From positions 124,001 through 188,000 of the forward strand of contig NZ_VAJM01000006.1 of NCBI RefSeq assembly GCF_005771675.1: DNA of 64,000 bases, given 5' to 3'. Positions within the stretch are counted from its first letter, which is position 1. Each line of letters begins with the position of its first letter. Below the pieces are notes generated by a model, which saw only the letters and a list, made by a program, of their open reading frames with translations, ran no database searches and was not told the origin of the DNA. Of the stretch, positions 32,379 to 43,481 are shown piece by piece. Source of the stretch: Hymenobacter jeollabukensis. GTDB lineage: Bacteria > Bacteroidota > Bacteroidia > Cytophagales > Hymenobacteraceae. The position numbers and the translations under genes were made by a program.

Positions 32379-34373
32379 TTGGCCGAAACCGCCCCCCATA
32401 CCCCTACCGACTCCGTTTACGAAGAACTCCGCCGCGTCCAGGCTTTGCTGAAGCTGGAGCAACAGGAGGATTTGGAGCAATACCGCCTGCGCAACGCCAA
32501 GAGTACCATTTCCGAGCGCGTGCACCGCGGCCTGAGCTGGTACCCCGTTAAGATTACCAAGGAAGACATCGGCTTCGGCGGCAAGCTGGTGCTGGAGCTG
32601 GAGCGCCCCGCCGGCCAGAGCCAGCAGCTGCACCTGTTTCAGGTGGGCAAAAACGCCGCGCTGTTCGGCAACATCCCCGGCCGCGGCGGCTCCGACAAGC
32701 CCACGCTGCAGGGCGTCGTCACGTCGGTGCGGCGCAACAAGATTACGCTGGCGACCAACAAGGAAGACCTGCCCGACTGGATTGACGAGGGCAAGCTGGG
32801 CATCGACCTGACCTTCGACGAGGTCAGCTACCGCGAGATGGAGTACGCCCTGCAGAAGGTGCAGGGCGCTTTCGGGCGGCTGCAGGAGCTGCGCGACACC
32901 TTGCTGGGCCACCGCCCGGCCGAATTCAAGCCCGAAGCCGAAGCGGAGAAACTGTACTACCCGAACCCGCTCAACGCCTCGCAGCTGGCGGCGGTGCAGC
33001 TGGTCATGGCGGCTAAGGACGTGGCCATCATCCACGGCCCGCCCGGCACCGGCAAAACTACCACGCTGGTGCAGGCCATCCTCGAAACCATCCGCCGGGA
33101 GCGACGGGTGCTGGTATGCGCCCCGAGCAACACGGCCGTGGATTTGCTCACCGAAAAGCTGGCCGAGCGCGGCGTCAACGTCATTCGCATGGGCAACCCC
33201 TCGCGGGTGTCGGACCTGCTGCTGGAGCACACGCTCGACGCGCAGGTGATGGCGCACAAGCACTACCCCGAGCTGCGCAGCCTGCGCCAGACGGCCGAGC
33301 AGTACCGCGAGGAAGCGGGCAAATTCAAGCGCAACTTCGGCTGGGAGGAGCGGCAGCAGCGCCAGCATCTGAAGGAGCAGGCCCACCAGATGCTGCAGGA
33401 GTCCGATCAGCTCGAAAAGTACATCACCGAGGATTTGCTGGAGAAGGTGCAGGTGATTACCTGTACGCTGGTGGGGGCCGCTAACCGCGCCATTCGCCAC
33501 CTCACCTACGAAACGGTGTTTATCGACGAGGCCGCCCAGGCGCTGGAGCCGGGCTGCTGGATTCCGATAACGAAAGCCGAGCGCGTGGTGCTGGCCGGCG
33601 ACCATTGCCAGCTGCCGCCCACCGTCAAGAGCGAAAAAGCCGCCGCCCAGGGCCTGCGCGAAACCTTGTTCGAGAAGTGCATTACCCGCCAGCCCGCCAC
33701 CGCCCGGATGCTAGAAGTGCAGTACCGCATGCACGAAGACATCATGCGCTTCAGCTCCGACCAGTTCTACGGCGGGCGCCTGGTGGCCGATGAGCGGGTG
33801 CGCCGCGCCGACCTGCACGCCTTCGACCTGCGCTTCCCGCCCGAGCCCGGCGCAGTGGAGTTTATCGATACAGCCGGCTGCGGCTTCTCCGAGCTGGGCA
33901 TCCTCGACTCGCCCTCGGTGGCCAACCCCGAGGAAGCCGACCTGCTGCTGCGCCGCCTGGTGGAGCTGCTGCAGGATTACCACCCCGTCGACCACGAGCA
34001 TCAGCCTCTGAGCATCGGCATCATCGCCCCGTACCGCGCCCAGATCAACTACCTCAAGGACCGCGTCGACGAAATTCCGGAGCTGCTGGAGCTGCAGACC
34101 AGGCGCCAGCTCAGCATCGGCACCGTCGACTCGTTCCAGGGCCAGGAGCGCGACATCATTGCCATTACGCTCACGCGCTCCAACGCCGCTTCCGATATCG
34201 GCTTCCTGGCCGATATCCGCCGCATGAACGTGGGCATGACCCGCGCCCGCCGCAAGCTGCTGATGACCGGCGACTCGGCCACGCTCAGTTCCAACAAGTT
34301 CTACCGCGAGTTCGTGAACTACGTGGAGGACATCGGCGCCTACCGCACGGCCTGGGAGTTCCAGGATTTGTAG
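32379..34373 (+). CDS. Superfamily 1 DNA/RNA helicase (IGHMBP2/Upf1-like AAA_11/AAA_12)
   Basis: This 664-aa helicase has an N-terminal OB-like region (EDIGFGGKLVLELERPAGQS, VVTSVRRNKITLATNKEDLP). Walker A is IIHGPPGTGKTTTLVQAIL, motif Ia is VLVCAPSNTAVDLLTEKLAE and motif II is FIDEAAQALEPGCWIPI. Motif III is VVLAGDHCQLPPTVKS; motifs V and VI are SIGTVDSFQGQERDIIAITL and MNVGMTRARRKLLMTG. This is the bacterial single-chain Upf1/IGHMBP2 type, presumably a 5'-3' helicase. No ATG fits the start; TTG 32379, preceded by GAAGAAG, is used. Confidence 0.93.
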   Translation: MAETAPHTPTDSVYEELRRVQALLKLEQQEDLEQYRLRNAKSTISERVHRGLSWYPVKITKEDIGFGGKLVLELERPAGQSQQLHLFQVGKNAALFGNIPGRGGSDKPTLQGVVTSVRRNKITLATNKEDLPDWIDEGKLGIDLTFDEVSYREMEYALQKVQGAFGRLQELRDTLLGHRPAEFKPEAEAEKLYYPNPLNASQLAAVQLVMAAKDVAIIHGPPGTGKTTTLVQAILETIRRERRVLVCAPSNTAVDLLTEKLAERGVNVIRMGNPSRVSDLLLEHTLDAQVMAHKHYPELRSLRQTAEQYREEAGKFKRNFGWEERQQRQHLKEQAHQMLQESDQLEKYITEDLLEKVQVITCTLVGAANRAIRHLTYETVFIDEAAQALEPGCWIPITKAERVVLAGDHCQLPPTVKSEKAAAQGLRETLFEKCITRQPATARMLEVQYRMHEDIMRFSSDQFYGGRLVADERVRRADLHAFDLRFPPEPGAVEFIDTAGCGFSELGILDSPSVANPEEADLLLRRLVELLQDYHPVDHEHQPLSIGIIAPYRAQINYLKDRVDEIPELLELQTRRQLSIGTVDSFQGQERDIIAITLTRSNAASDIGFLADIRRMNVGMTRARRKLLMTGDSATLSSNKFYREFVNYVEDIGAYRTAWEFQDL

Positions 34374-34403
34374 AGGCGGTTTGGGTGGCAGACGGTAGCA
34401 CCC

Positions 34404-34553
34404 CGCTGTCATTGCGAGGCGCAGCCGCTGCAATCTTTCCTCTAGCAGCAAAACGGTACAACTGGCAGAAACCGAAAATCCGTCAGCGGGTATTGCATCG
34501 ACGGTGCTACTAGAGGAAGGATTGCTTCGTCGTACCTCCTCGCAATGGCAGCG
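34404..34553. repeat. Inverted-repeat element with CATTGCGAGG ends
   Basis: CGCTGTCATTGCGAGG at 34404-34419 pairs with CCTCGCAATGGCAGCG at 34538-34553 with one mismatch. Inner arms GCAATCTTTCCTCTAGCAG and CTACTAGAGGAAGGATTGC extend the stem. It sits between the helicase stop and the FKBP gene. Its core differs from the GTCATCCTGAGC elements but the layout is the same. Confidence 0.85.
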
Positions 34554-34662
34554 GGCGCCGCTGCCGCGCTCCGGCTTTTCGCCCAACCAAACCGCCGCCC
34601 AACGCGTTATTTTCCGTTACTTGCCGCCAGTTTCACTTATTTCCCTCCCTAGCCACAGCCCC

Positions 34663-35175
34663 ATGCAGATTGCGGACCACAAGGTCGTGACCCTGACCTA
34701 CGATTTGAGCGTAACCAACGACGAGCAGGAAAAGACGCTCGTAGAAAAGGCCGAAGCCGACTCGCCGATGGTGTTCCTGTTCGGCATGAGCGGCCTGCCC
34801 GAGGAGTTTGAGCAGCAGCTGCAGGGCAAGCAGCCCGGCGACTCGTTCAGCTTCACCCTCTCGCCCGAACAGGGCTACGGCGAATACGACCAGGACGCGC
34901 TGGTGGACCTGCCCAAGCAGGTGTTCGAAGTCGACGGCCAGACCGACCCGGAGATGCTGCAGATCGGCAACTACCTGCCCATGTCGGACAACCACGGCAA
35001 CCACCTGCAGGGCAAGGTGGTGTACGTCGGCAACGACACCGTGAAAATGGACTTCAATCACCCGCTGGCCGGCATGACCATGCACTTCGACGGCCAGGTG
35101 GTGGACGTGCGCGAAGCCTCGCAGGAGGAGCTGGACCACGGCCACGTACACGGCGAAGGTGGGCACCACCACTAA
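34663..35175 (+). CDS. FKBP-type peptidyl-prolyl isomerase, SlyD-like
   Basis: This 170-aa cytoplasmic prolyl isomerase and chaperone has the SlyD layout. An FKBP half (VTLTYDLSVTNDEQEKTLVE, FLFGMSGLPEEFEQQLQGK, FTLSPEQGYGEYDQDA) is interrupted by an inserted-in-flap domain (~residues 75-125). The second FKBP part (TVKMDFNHPLAGMTMHFDGQ) carries the NHPLAG signature. A short His-rich tail (HGHVHGEGGHHH) could bind nickel, as in SlyD. The start at ATG 34663 gives the standard N-terminus. A terminator follows at 35200. Confidence 0.95.
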   Translation: MQIADHKVVTLTYDLSVTNDEQEKTLVEKAEADSPMVFLFGMSGLPEEFEQQLQGKQPGDSFSFTLSPEQGYGEYDQDALVDLPKQVFEVDGQTDPEMLQIGNYLPMSDNHGNHLQGKVVYVGNDTVKMDFNHPLAGMTMHFDGQVVDVREASQEELDHGHVHGEGGHHH

Positions 35176-35199
35176 GCCGCTACGACGTTAGCAGTACTG

Positions 35200-35228
35200 A
35201 AAACGGGGCCTCGCGGCCCCGTTTTTTT
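35200..35228 (+). terminator. Rho-independent terminator after the SlyD-like gene
   Basis: An 11-bp stem (AAAACGGGGCC and complement) with a TCGC loop is followed by T7. It also lies just before the 3' end of the convergent gene at 35250 and may serve both. Confidence 0.9.
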
Positions 35229-35249
35229 GTTGCTGATGGTACCGGGGCC

Positions 35250-36920
35250 CTAGGGCTTCAGGGCGTACACTCGCACAGCCCCACCGAGTACCTGCGGCTG
35301 CTCCAGCACCAGGGCCGAGCGGTCGGCAAAGGCCGACACGAACAACTGGTGGTAAGGGTACGGCGCGCCAGCGGCCCGGCGCAGGGCCGCCAGTTGGGCG
35401 TACACCGGTGCCCCGGTCGCCTCCCCTGGCCCGAAGGATTTGGTTTCGGGCCGGTTGCCCTGCCAGGGCTTGTAAACCCAGCTTCCCGAGGCAAATTTCA
35501 CGTTCGTGACCAGGATCTGCTGACTGGCTTTGCGCAGGAGCAGGCCGGAGCGCTGAAACGCCAGGTCCTGGTCGTAGTACAGACTGGCGTATCCGCCGTC
35601 ACCGGCGAAGCTGAGCACCGGGGCCTGGGTAAAGGGGTCGTAGAGGAAGTGCAGTCGGCGGTTTTGCCACATGCCCTCGTTGGCCTGATCCTGGGCTTTG
35701 ATTTCTTCTTTGCTATAGGCATGTAGGCCCTGCTGCTGCAGCTTGCCATCGGGCCCGAAGCGGTAGATGAACGAGCCCTGCCGGGTGGCGCCCCGCGCCA
35801 GCGTGGGCAGCGCGTACGGGCCGTACTCGCCGAACAGCAGCACGTCGCCGGTGGCGTAATCCAGGTAAAAGTCGCCGAAGATACCCGTGCTGATGTTCCA
35901 CTCGTCCAGGGTTTCGTCGTAGCGCTTCAGCGGGTCGAAGTTGGATTGGTGCGCGACGGTAATGGCCCGCGGCACGTGCGTCTGTTCCAGCAGGCTGGGC
36001 ATCAGCCCAGCCGAGTACACCGGACTGCTGCCCTTGGGCAAGGCCAGGGTAGTGGTGAAGCCGCCGGTAGCCGCGCCCGCGTTGTCGAGGGTCAGGACCT
36101 GATACTCCAGCGGCTGGCGCCCGAACGCCTCGCGGTTTTTGCTGCCCACGCGCCGGAACAGGTACGTTTGATTGGGTCGGTGGCCCAGGTAGGCCCAGTC
36201 GTTGTACACGCGCGCGGCGGCGGCCGGGGTTTCGGGCAGGGTCAGCGGCGTGCGTTGGATGGCGCGCGTCTGCAGGTCGTAACGCTCGGTGTAAAATGCC
36301 TGAGCGTCGCCCTTGCCTTCTTCCCGCACCAGCTCCACGTAGGCGCCGCCCTCGGCGTAGCGCCCCAGGGTGCGGACGGCCGTTTTGCGGGGCGGCGCCT
36401 CAAATACCACCCGCGTCAGCTCGCCCCCGCCCCCGAGGCGCTGCACCACTACACTGTTCTCGCTCAGGCCATTGGCGGCCAGCAGCTTCTTGGCGACGCC
36501 CAGGCGGATAGCTTCGACGGTGTAGACTTCGTTGCCGTCCGTAAACACGTCCATGGGCTCAAGCTGAACGGAGGCTTGCTGGCGCCGGAATTCCTCGTCC
36601 TTGCCCGGACCAATGACGTTATACCTCGGCAGCCGGGGGCTGTCGTAGTAGCCGGCGGTTTGCTGGTAGCGCGGCAGATCCTTCTGCCACAGCGTACGGC
36701 CGTCGGCGCCCAGCCCCACCGCGTGTACCTGGGGCGTGGCGGTGCTCACCATAAACACCACGGTGGTGCGGTTGGGCAGGCTTACGGCGGCGCTTAGGCC
36801 AGTTTGCGGGTCCAGGGTAATCGTTTGCACCGGCTGGGGCGCCGGCCCGTCTTCGGTTTGGGCCCGAAGGGTAACTGCCTGCAGGCCCAAGGTTGCTAGC
36901 AGAACATACTTATGCAGCAT
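35250..36920 (-). CDS. Secreted beta-rich (propeller-like) hypothetical protein
   Basis: This 556-aa protein starts at ATG 36918-36920 with a signal peptide (MLHKYVLLATLGLQAVTLRA). The ORF extends 29 codons further upstream without support. The body contains repeated strand patterns typical of propellers (VVFMVSTATPQVHAVGLGAD, NDWAYLGHRPNQTYLFRRVG, GDVLLFGEYGPYALPTLARG, YDPFTQAPVLSFAGDGG). It resembles in size and layout the two proteins at 46326 and 47936 (similar to a WD40-like secreted group), but no strong motif identifies a family. No T9SS sorting domain or lipobox was seen, so a periplasmic location is likely. Confidence 0.6.
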   Translation of the reverse strand: MLHKYVLLATLGLQAVTLRAQTEDGPAPQPVQTITLDPQTGLSAAVSLPNRTTVVFMVSTATPQVHAVGLGADGRTLWQKDLPRYQQTAGYYDSPRLPRYNVIGPGKDEEFRRQQASVQLEPMDVFTDGNEVYTVEAIRLGVAKKLLAANGLSENSVVVQRLGGGGELTRVVFEAPPRKTAVRTLGRYAEGGAYVELVREEGKGDAQAFYTERYDLQTRAIQRTPLTLPETPAAAARVYNDWAYLGHRPNQTYLFRRVGSKNREAFGRQPLEYQVLTLDNAGAATGGFTTTLALPKGSSPVYSAGLMPSLLEQTHVPRAITVAHQSNFDPLKRYDETLDEWNISTGIFGDFYLDYATGDVLLFGEYGPYALPTLARGATRQGSFIYRFGPDGKLQQQGLHAYSKEEIKAQDQANEGMWQNRRLHFLYDPFTQAPVLSFAGDGGYASLYYDQDLAFQRSGLLLRKASQQILVTNVKFASGSWVYKPWQGNRPETKSFGPGEATGAPVYAQLAALRRAAGAPYPYHQLFVSAFADRSALVLEQPQVLGGAVRVYALKP

Positions 36921-37126
36921 GTAAAAAGAGAAAATAAACAGGATTGAACGCGGCAATATCGCCACGCAGCCGGAGATTTGGACATTATTGCCCCCATCAA
37001 CCAACAACTTTCATAACGGCCTGCGGTGCTCCGCTGCCGTCTTCTGCAACCGCATTGGCACGCCACTACCCAGCGGGCCGGCTAGTTTTGCCTTCTCATC
37101 CATCTTCTCCCGCTTATTTCGCCCGT

Positions 37127-37825
37127 ATGCTCCGATTTGCCAGTTTGCTGCTGTTTCTCAGTCTTGCCACCTCCGCCCTGGCCCAACGCGTAGTGAGTGG
37201 CCGCGTGGTGGCCCAAACCACCAAGGAGCCCCTGGCCGAGGTAACCGTGCGGGTGGCAGGGCAGCCCGGGGCCGTCGTCACTGATAAGGCCGGGCGGTTT
37301 TCGCTGACGGTGCCCGCCGCCGAGACGCCCCTGTCGTTTTCGCACCTGGGCTTCCAGCCCGTGACGGTGCCGGCCGGGCAACTCGGCCCGGAAGTCGGCC
37401 TGGCCGAGCAGAGCTACCTGATCGGCGAGGTGCAGATCAGCTACGTGCAGCTGCAGAAGCTGCTGCTCCGCCAGTGGCGCATCGCGCCGGCTTCGCTCGA
37501 TGCCGCCGCCCGGCTCGTTACCGCCCGCACGCGCGCCAAATCCGGCGACAAGGCCGAAGTGCTGGAGAAAAACCCCGACGCCGTGCGCCGGATCATGGAG
37601 TCGGCCCGCTTCGATTTCCGGCCCGATGGCATCGTGAAAACCAAGATGATGGTGGTCAGCCACAAGCTGCGCTGGCAGCTGGACGAGGAAAACCGCACGC
37701 TCACCGTGGTGGACGAGGAAGGCGGGCAGCGTGCCATCAGGGTGCTGGAGCTGACGGCCGAGCGCATGACGCTGCTCAGCCCAGATCCCAACGCCCCGGA
37801 AATCACCTACGTGCCGGCGAAGTAG
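37127..37825 (+). CDS. Secreted protein with carboxypeptidase-regulatory-like domain
   Basis: This 232-aa protein starts at ATG 37127, with TAGTTTTG 37 nt upstream matching the -7 consensus. A signal peptide (MLRFASLLLFLSLATSALAQ) precedes a CarboxypepD_reg-like Ig-like domain (residues ~21-100: VVSGRVVAQTTKEPLAEVTV, KAGRFSLTVPAAETPLSFSH, LGFQPVTVP). This domain is common at the N-terminus of SusC-like receptors but here stands alone. The C-terminal ~120 residues are unassigned (LRWQLDEENRTLTVVDEEGG). Its stop is 6 bp from the convergent AcpH-like gene. Confidence 0.8.
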   Translation: MLRFASLLLFLSLATSALAQRVVSGRVVAQTTKEPLAEVTVRVAGQPGAVVTDKAGRFSLTVPAAETPLSFSHLGFQPVTVPAGQLGPEVGLAEQSYLIGEVQISYVQLQKLLLRQWRIAPASLDAAARLVTARTRAKSGDKAEVLEKNPDAVRRIMESARFDFRPDGIVKTKMMVVSHKLRWQLDEENRTLTVVDEEGGQRAIRVLELTAERMTLLSPDPNAPEITYVPAK

Positions 37826-37831
37826 GAGCGT

Positions 37832-38437
37832 CTATCCCTGAGTGCCGGTGGCCAGGTGAACCGCCGCCCGCAGCTCGGGCCAGAACTCCCGAAAATCTGC
37901 TTCATAGGCCGGCAGCTTGGCCAGAAACGCCGGCCCGCCCGTCGCCAGCACTTCGGCGCCCGGTACGCGCCGGCTCAGGCCCTGCAACGCGCGTTTCAGC
38001 CCTTCGGGGTAGGCGTAGCCGCTCAGCCAGTCGCCCTGGTGCATGTACGGCAGCATCTGCCGCAGGCGCTCGGGCAGCTCCTGGCGGCGCTGGAGCAGTA
38101 GCATATACATGCGCTGGGCAAATACTGGCAGCGGCTCCTGCGGGTCGTAATGATACCGGGCGAAGTCGCGGGCCAGCAGGTGGTCGTAGCCTACGTCGGC
38201 CACCACCCCGGCCCACTTGCCCAGGCCGGCGGCGCGCAGGCGGGCGGTGCTGCGGCGCACCACCGGGTGCTCGTCGGTGAAGCTGTCGATGAGGCGGTGC
38301 AGGCGGATGCCGCGCTGCACGGCAGGCGGATAGGCTTCGACGGCGGCGCGGCCGCGCACAGCTTCGGCGGCGAAGTTGCCGAAGAGCAGGTCTTCGTCGT
38401 GGGGACCGGAAAGGACGAGGTGGGCGAGGAAATTCAC
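37832..38437 (-). CDS. Acyl carrier protein phosphodiesterase (AcpH / DUF479 family)
   Basis: This 201-aa protein of the AcpH family, which in E. coli removes the phosphopantetheine arm from ACP, begins MNFLAHLVLSGPHDEDLLFG. It has GNFAAEAVRGRAA, the metal-binding GIRLHRLIDSFTDEHPVVRR and GVVADVGYDHLLARDFARYH. The HD-like metal residues (H, D, H) are intact. In Bacteroidetes the physiological target has not been established, to my knowledge. It is a single gene, convergent with the upstream carboxypeptidase-regulatory-domain gene. Confidence 0.88.
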   Translation of the reverse strand: MNFLAHLVLSGPHDEDLLFGNFAAEAVRGRAAVEAYPPAVQRGIRLHRLIDSFTDEHPVVRRSTARLRAAGLGKWAGVVADVGYDHLLARDFARYHYDPQEPLPVFAQRMYMLLLQRRQELPERLRQMLPYMHQGDWLSGYAYPEGLKRALQGLSRRVPGAEVLATGGPAFLAKLPAYEADFREFWPELRAAVHLATGTQG

Positions 38438-38592
38438 AACGGGGCGGCGCGGGTGACGGGGCCGGCGGCGAGGCCTGGCAGTTAACTACAATGTTTTCAC
38501 ACCAATAGTTATGCGGGCTGAACCCCGCGGCGCTGCGGCCCGTAAGCCGGGGTAGTTATTTCTCCCTGATTCCACACCAAAACACCCGCCCC

Positions 38593-39105
38593 ATGTCCGA
38601 GAAAACGCCCGTGACGCACGACCTCTCCAAGCTGTTCGAGAAAATCAAGGACGTGCGCATTGCCATGCTCACCACCGCCGACGAGCAGCACCAGCTCCAC
38701 TCGCGCCCGATGTACACCATCAAGCCCGAGCACGACGGCTCGCTGCTCTTCTTCACCGACGCCGACTCGGCCAAGGTGTTCGAGGTGCGCCGCGACGACA
38801 GCGTGAACCTGAGCTACGCCAACCCCGACGACAACGTGTACGCCTCCGTAACGGGCAAGGCCTCAGTGTACCACGACCAGGCCAAAATCAGCGAGCTGTG
38901 GTCGGAGCCGATGCGCGCCTGGTTCCCCAAAGGCAAGGAAGACCCGAGCATCCGCATCCTGAAAATCGTCATCGACAAGGCCGAGTACTGGGATTCGCCC
39001 AGCTCCGTCCTCTCCCAGGCCTACGCCTACGCCCGCGCCGTGGTGACCGGCGAAAAAAGCAAGGACGACGACGTGAACCAGCACGCGCAGGTAAAGGCCC
39101 GCTAG
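38593..39105 (+). CDS. Pyridoxamine 5'-phosphate oxidase family protein (general stress protein 26 type)
   Basis: This 170-aa FMN-binding split-barrel protein carries the family motifs IAMLTTADEQHQLHSRPMYT, GSLLFFTDADSAKVFEVRRD and VNLSYANPDDNVYASVTGKA, then SELWSEPMRAWFPKGKEDPS. It matches the COG3871-type general stress proteins, which bind flavin; true pyridoxine biosynthesis is unlikely because PdxH is larger and has other motifs. A terminator lies 33 bp after the stop. Confidence 0.9.
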   Translation: MSEKTPVTHDLSKLFEKIKDVRIAMLTTADEQHQLHSRPMYTIKPEHDGSLLFFTDADSAKVFEVRRDDSVNLSYANPDDNVYASVTGKASVYHDQAKISELWSEPMRAWFPKGKEDPSIRILKIVIDKAEYWDSPSSVLSQAYAYARAVVTGEKSKDDDVNQHAQVKAR

Positions 39106-39137
39106 CGGCTATTTTCAGCCTGACACCGATTATTGAG

Positions 39138-39167
39138 CGGGACGGAAGCCATTCCGTCCCGTTTTTT
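39138..39167 (+). terminator. Rho-independent terminator after the PPOX-family gene
   Basis: A 9-bp stem GGGACGGAA / TTCCGTCCC with a 4-nt loop is followed by GTTTTTTG. The next gene's predicted GTG start lies immediately after the T-run. Confidence 0.85.
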
Positions 39168-39911
39168 GTGGCCTTGTCCCGCCTCTTTTCGCTCGCACTG
39201 CCCTTGTCCGCCGCCACGCTTTCCATCATCACCGTTCGGCCCGAGGCCCGCCGCTGGGCCCTGGCCCGCATGGGCACCGTGCCCGCGCAGCTGCGCCGGG
39301 TGCCAGGCCTGGGCTTCTACAAGCTGCTCGGCTCCGGCTTCGACTTCGGCCTGCGGCCCAACTTGCAGCGCTACGGCTTCCTGGCCAGCTGGGCCGATGA
39401 GGCGGCGGCGCAGGCGTTTTTCGCCGGGCACCCCGTCTGGCAGGCCTATCAGCAGCGCAGCCAGGAGCTATGGACGGCTTACCTCGCGCCCCTGCAGGCC
39501 CACGGGCTCTGGGACGGCCAGGCACCGTTTCCCGCATCGGCTGATGGTGCTACCCCCGCGCCCGATGCCCCCGTGGCCGTGCTCACGCGGGCCAGCATCC
39601 GGCCGCTGCGGGCCTGGAGCTTCTGGCGGGCCGTGCCCCCGGTGAGCCGGACGGTTGCCGCCGCCCCGGGGCTGCTGGCCGCCATCGGGCTGGGCGAGCT
39701 GCCCGTTGTGCGGCAGGCCACGTTCAGCCTGTGGGAATCGGGGCGCCTGATGCAGCAGTACGCCTACGGCGCGCAGCACGAGGGCCGGCACCGCGACGTG
39801 GTGCGCCGCACCCGGCAGGAAGGCTGGTATTCGGAGGAGCTGTTTGCCCGCTTCGCCGTGCGGCGCACGGAGGGGCTCTGGGACGGGCGCAACCCGCTGC
39901 CGCTGGGCTAA
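39168..39911 (+). CDS. Spheroidene monooxygenase-like protein (CrtA family)
   Basis: CrtA adds a keto group at C-2 of acyclic carotenoids. The ~247-aa product contains the family patterns RRVPGLGFYKLLGSGFDFGL, RPNLQRYGFLASWADEAAAQ, ARFAFRRT-like FARFAVRRTEGLWDGRNPLP and a conserved SLWESGRLMQQYAYGAQHEG with HRDVVRRTRQEGWYSEELFA. The start is uncertain: GTG 39168 abuts the preceding terminator and TTG 39174 is an alternative; the frame remains open upstream. No other carotenoid gene is nearby. The candidate small RNA on the other strand ends 6 bp past its stop. Confidence 0.8.
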   Translation: MALSRLFSLALPLSAATLSIITVRPEARRWALARMGTVPAQLRRVPGLGFYKLLGSGFDFGLRPNLQRYGFLASWADEAAAQAFFAGHPVWQAYQQRSQELWTAYLAPLQAHGLWDGQAPFPASADGATPAPDAPVAVLTRASIRPLRAWSFWRAVPPVSRTVAAAPGLLAAIGLGELPVVRQATFSLWESGRLMQQYAYGAQHEGRHRDVVRRTRQEGWYSEELFARFAVRRTEGLWDGRNPLPLG

Positions 39912-39917
39912 GGGCAC

Positions 39918-40000
39918 AAAAAAAGAGCAGGCCACCCGTCACGGCACGACCCCACACCTGAAGTCGCGCCATGTTGCCGCATTTGACGGGCAGCCTGCTC
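39918..40000 (-). ncRNA. Candidate small RNA with its own promoter and terminator
   Basis: On the minus strand, an 83-nt unit begins GAGCAGGCTGCCCGTCA and ends TGACGGGTGGCCTGCTC followed by seven T. The ends form a nearly continuous 15-bp stem (GAGCAGGC/GCCTGCTC and CCCGTCA/TGACGGG), and an inner stem GGCGCGAC/GTCGTGCC closes a UUCAGGUGUGGG loop. A matching promoter ends 4 bp upstream. No sensible open frame is present. It lacks the SRP RNA tetraloop core and tRNA features, and I recognise no known RNA family. Confidence 0.7.
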
Positions 40001-40004
40001 ACGA

Positions 40005-40034
40005 CAAAGGTGCGACATCCGCCGGCCCCGCCAA
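40005..40034 (-). promoter_or_regulatory. Promoter of the candidate small RNA
   Basis: Minus-strand TTG (40032-40034), exactly 19 nt, then CACCTTTG (40005-40012) fits TTG-N19-TAnnTTTG with one mismatch. The predicted start coincides with the first base of the hairpin. Confidence 0.65.
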
Positions 40035-40181
40035 ACCGCATTTCTACGGGTTTTAATCAGTTATTTGTACGGAGTCCGGCCGAGCTCCGCGACGCACTTC
40101 GGCTTGTTTTTGCCCAATAAAGGCAATCCACCACGTGCCGCAACTACGTAGTAGCCGCACCCATTTCCGGTTTATTGGCCG

Positions 40182-40211
40182 TTGCAGTTTCTAAACTTAG
40201 CAGTAAATTTA
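40182..40211 (+). promoter_or_regulatory. Predicted sigma-A-type promoter of the 84-aa gene
   Basis: TTG at 40182-40184, 19 nt, then TAAATTTA at 40204-40211 fits TTG-N19-TAnnTTTG with one mismatch. The region is locally AT-rich. Transcription would start about 40 nt before the ATG at 40257. Confidence 0.55.
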
Positions 40212-40256
40212 CATTATATAGAATTGTGTCAAGGACCTGCCATTTTGTTTGCTGTT

Positions 40257-40511
40257 ATGACTTCCGATGAACTGGCCCAGGCCGGATTTCTCTCTGCCCG
40301 TTCAATAACGTCCGCTCCCCAGTACACCGAGGGCCGCCTTTATGTCCGCCTCACCTCGGCCGGCTCCCTGCGCATGTTCGTGCCTTTCGACACCAGCCAG
40401 GAAGTGGAGCTGTCGACCGGCAACCTGCTCCACCCCGACGTGCTTTACCGCGGTTCCGTGCGCGACGCGGTGGCCCTGGTGCAGTTGGCCCAGCACTGGA
40501 GTGAGTCCTGA
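40257..40511 (+). CDS. Hypothetical protein, 84 aa
   Basis: A small soluble acidic protein from ATG 40257 ([20 protein letters not shown]). Beta-strand-like segments follow ([40 protein letters not shown]), and the tail is helical ([15 protein letters not shown]). No signal peptide. The family is not recognised. It is preceded by a good promoter and lies 107 bp upstream of leuS on the same strand, so leuS could be partly read from the same promoter. Confidence 0.65.
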   Translation: MTSDELAQAGFLSARSITSAPQYTEGRLYVRLTSAGSLRMFVPFDTSQEVELSTGNLLHPDVLYRGSVRDAVALVQLAQHWSES

Positions 40512-40618
40512 TTGGTCGCAACGCAACCAGGACAAACCCCGATTTTCCGGCTGGCCGCCGGCTTGCCGCCATTTCCGCGTATTTTCGCCGGCTCAACGCA
40601 TTTGATTCCGACGACCAT

Positions 40619-43402
<2,784 letters not shown>

Positions 43403-43424
43403 GCTGCTGACGTTTCAGGCAACG

Positions 43425-43458
43425 AAAAGCCCGCTGGTGTTGCACCAGCGGGCTTTTT
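43425..43458 (+). terminator. Rho-independent terminator after leuS
   Basis: A 15-bp perfect stem (AAAAGCCCGCTGGTG and complement) with a 3-nt loop, followed by TTTTT. It begins 23 nt after the leuS stop. Confidence 0.93.
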
Positions 43459-43481
43459 GCTTTCAGAACGATTGAAGACAT

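Noticed and set aside
39918-40000. 4.5S/SRP RNA
   Set aside because: It lacks the GGAA tetraloop and the asymmetric internal loop typical of SRP RNA, so only an unnamed small RNA is proposed.
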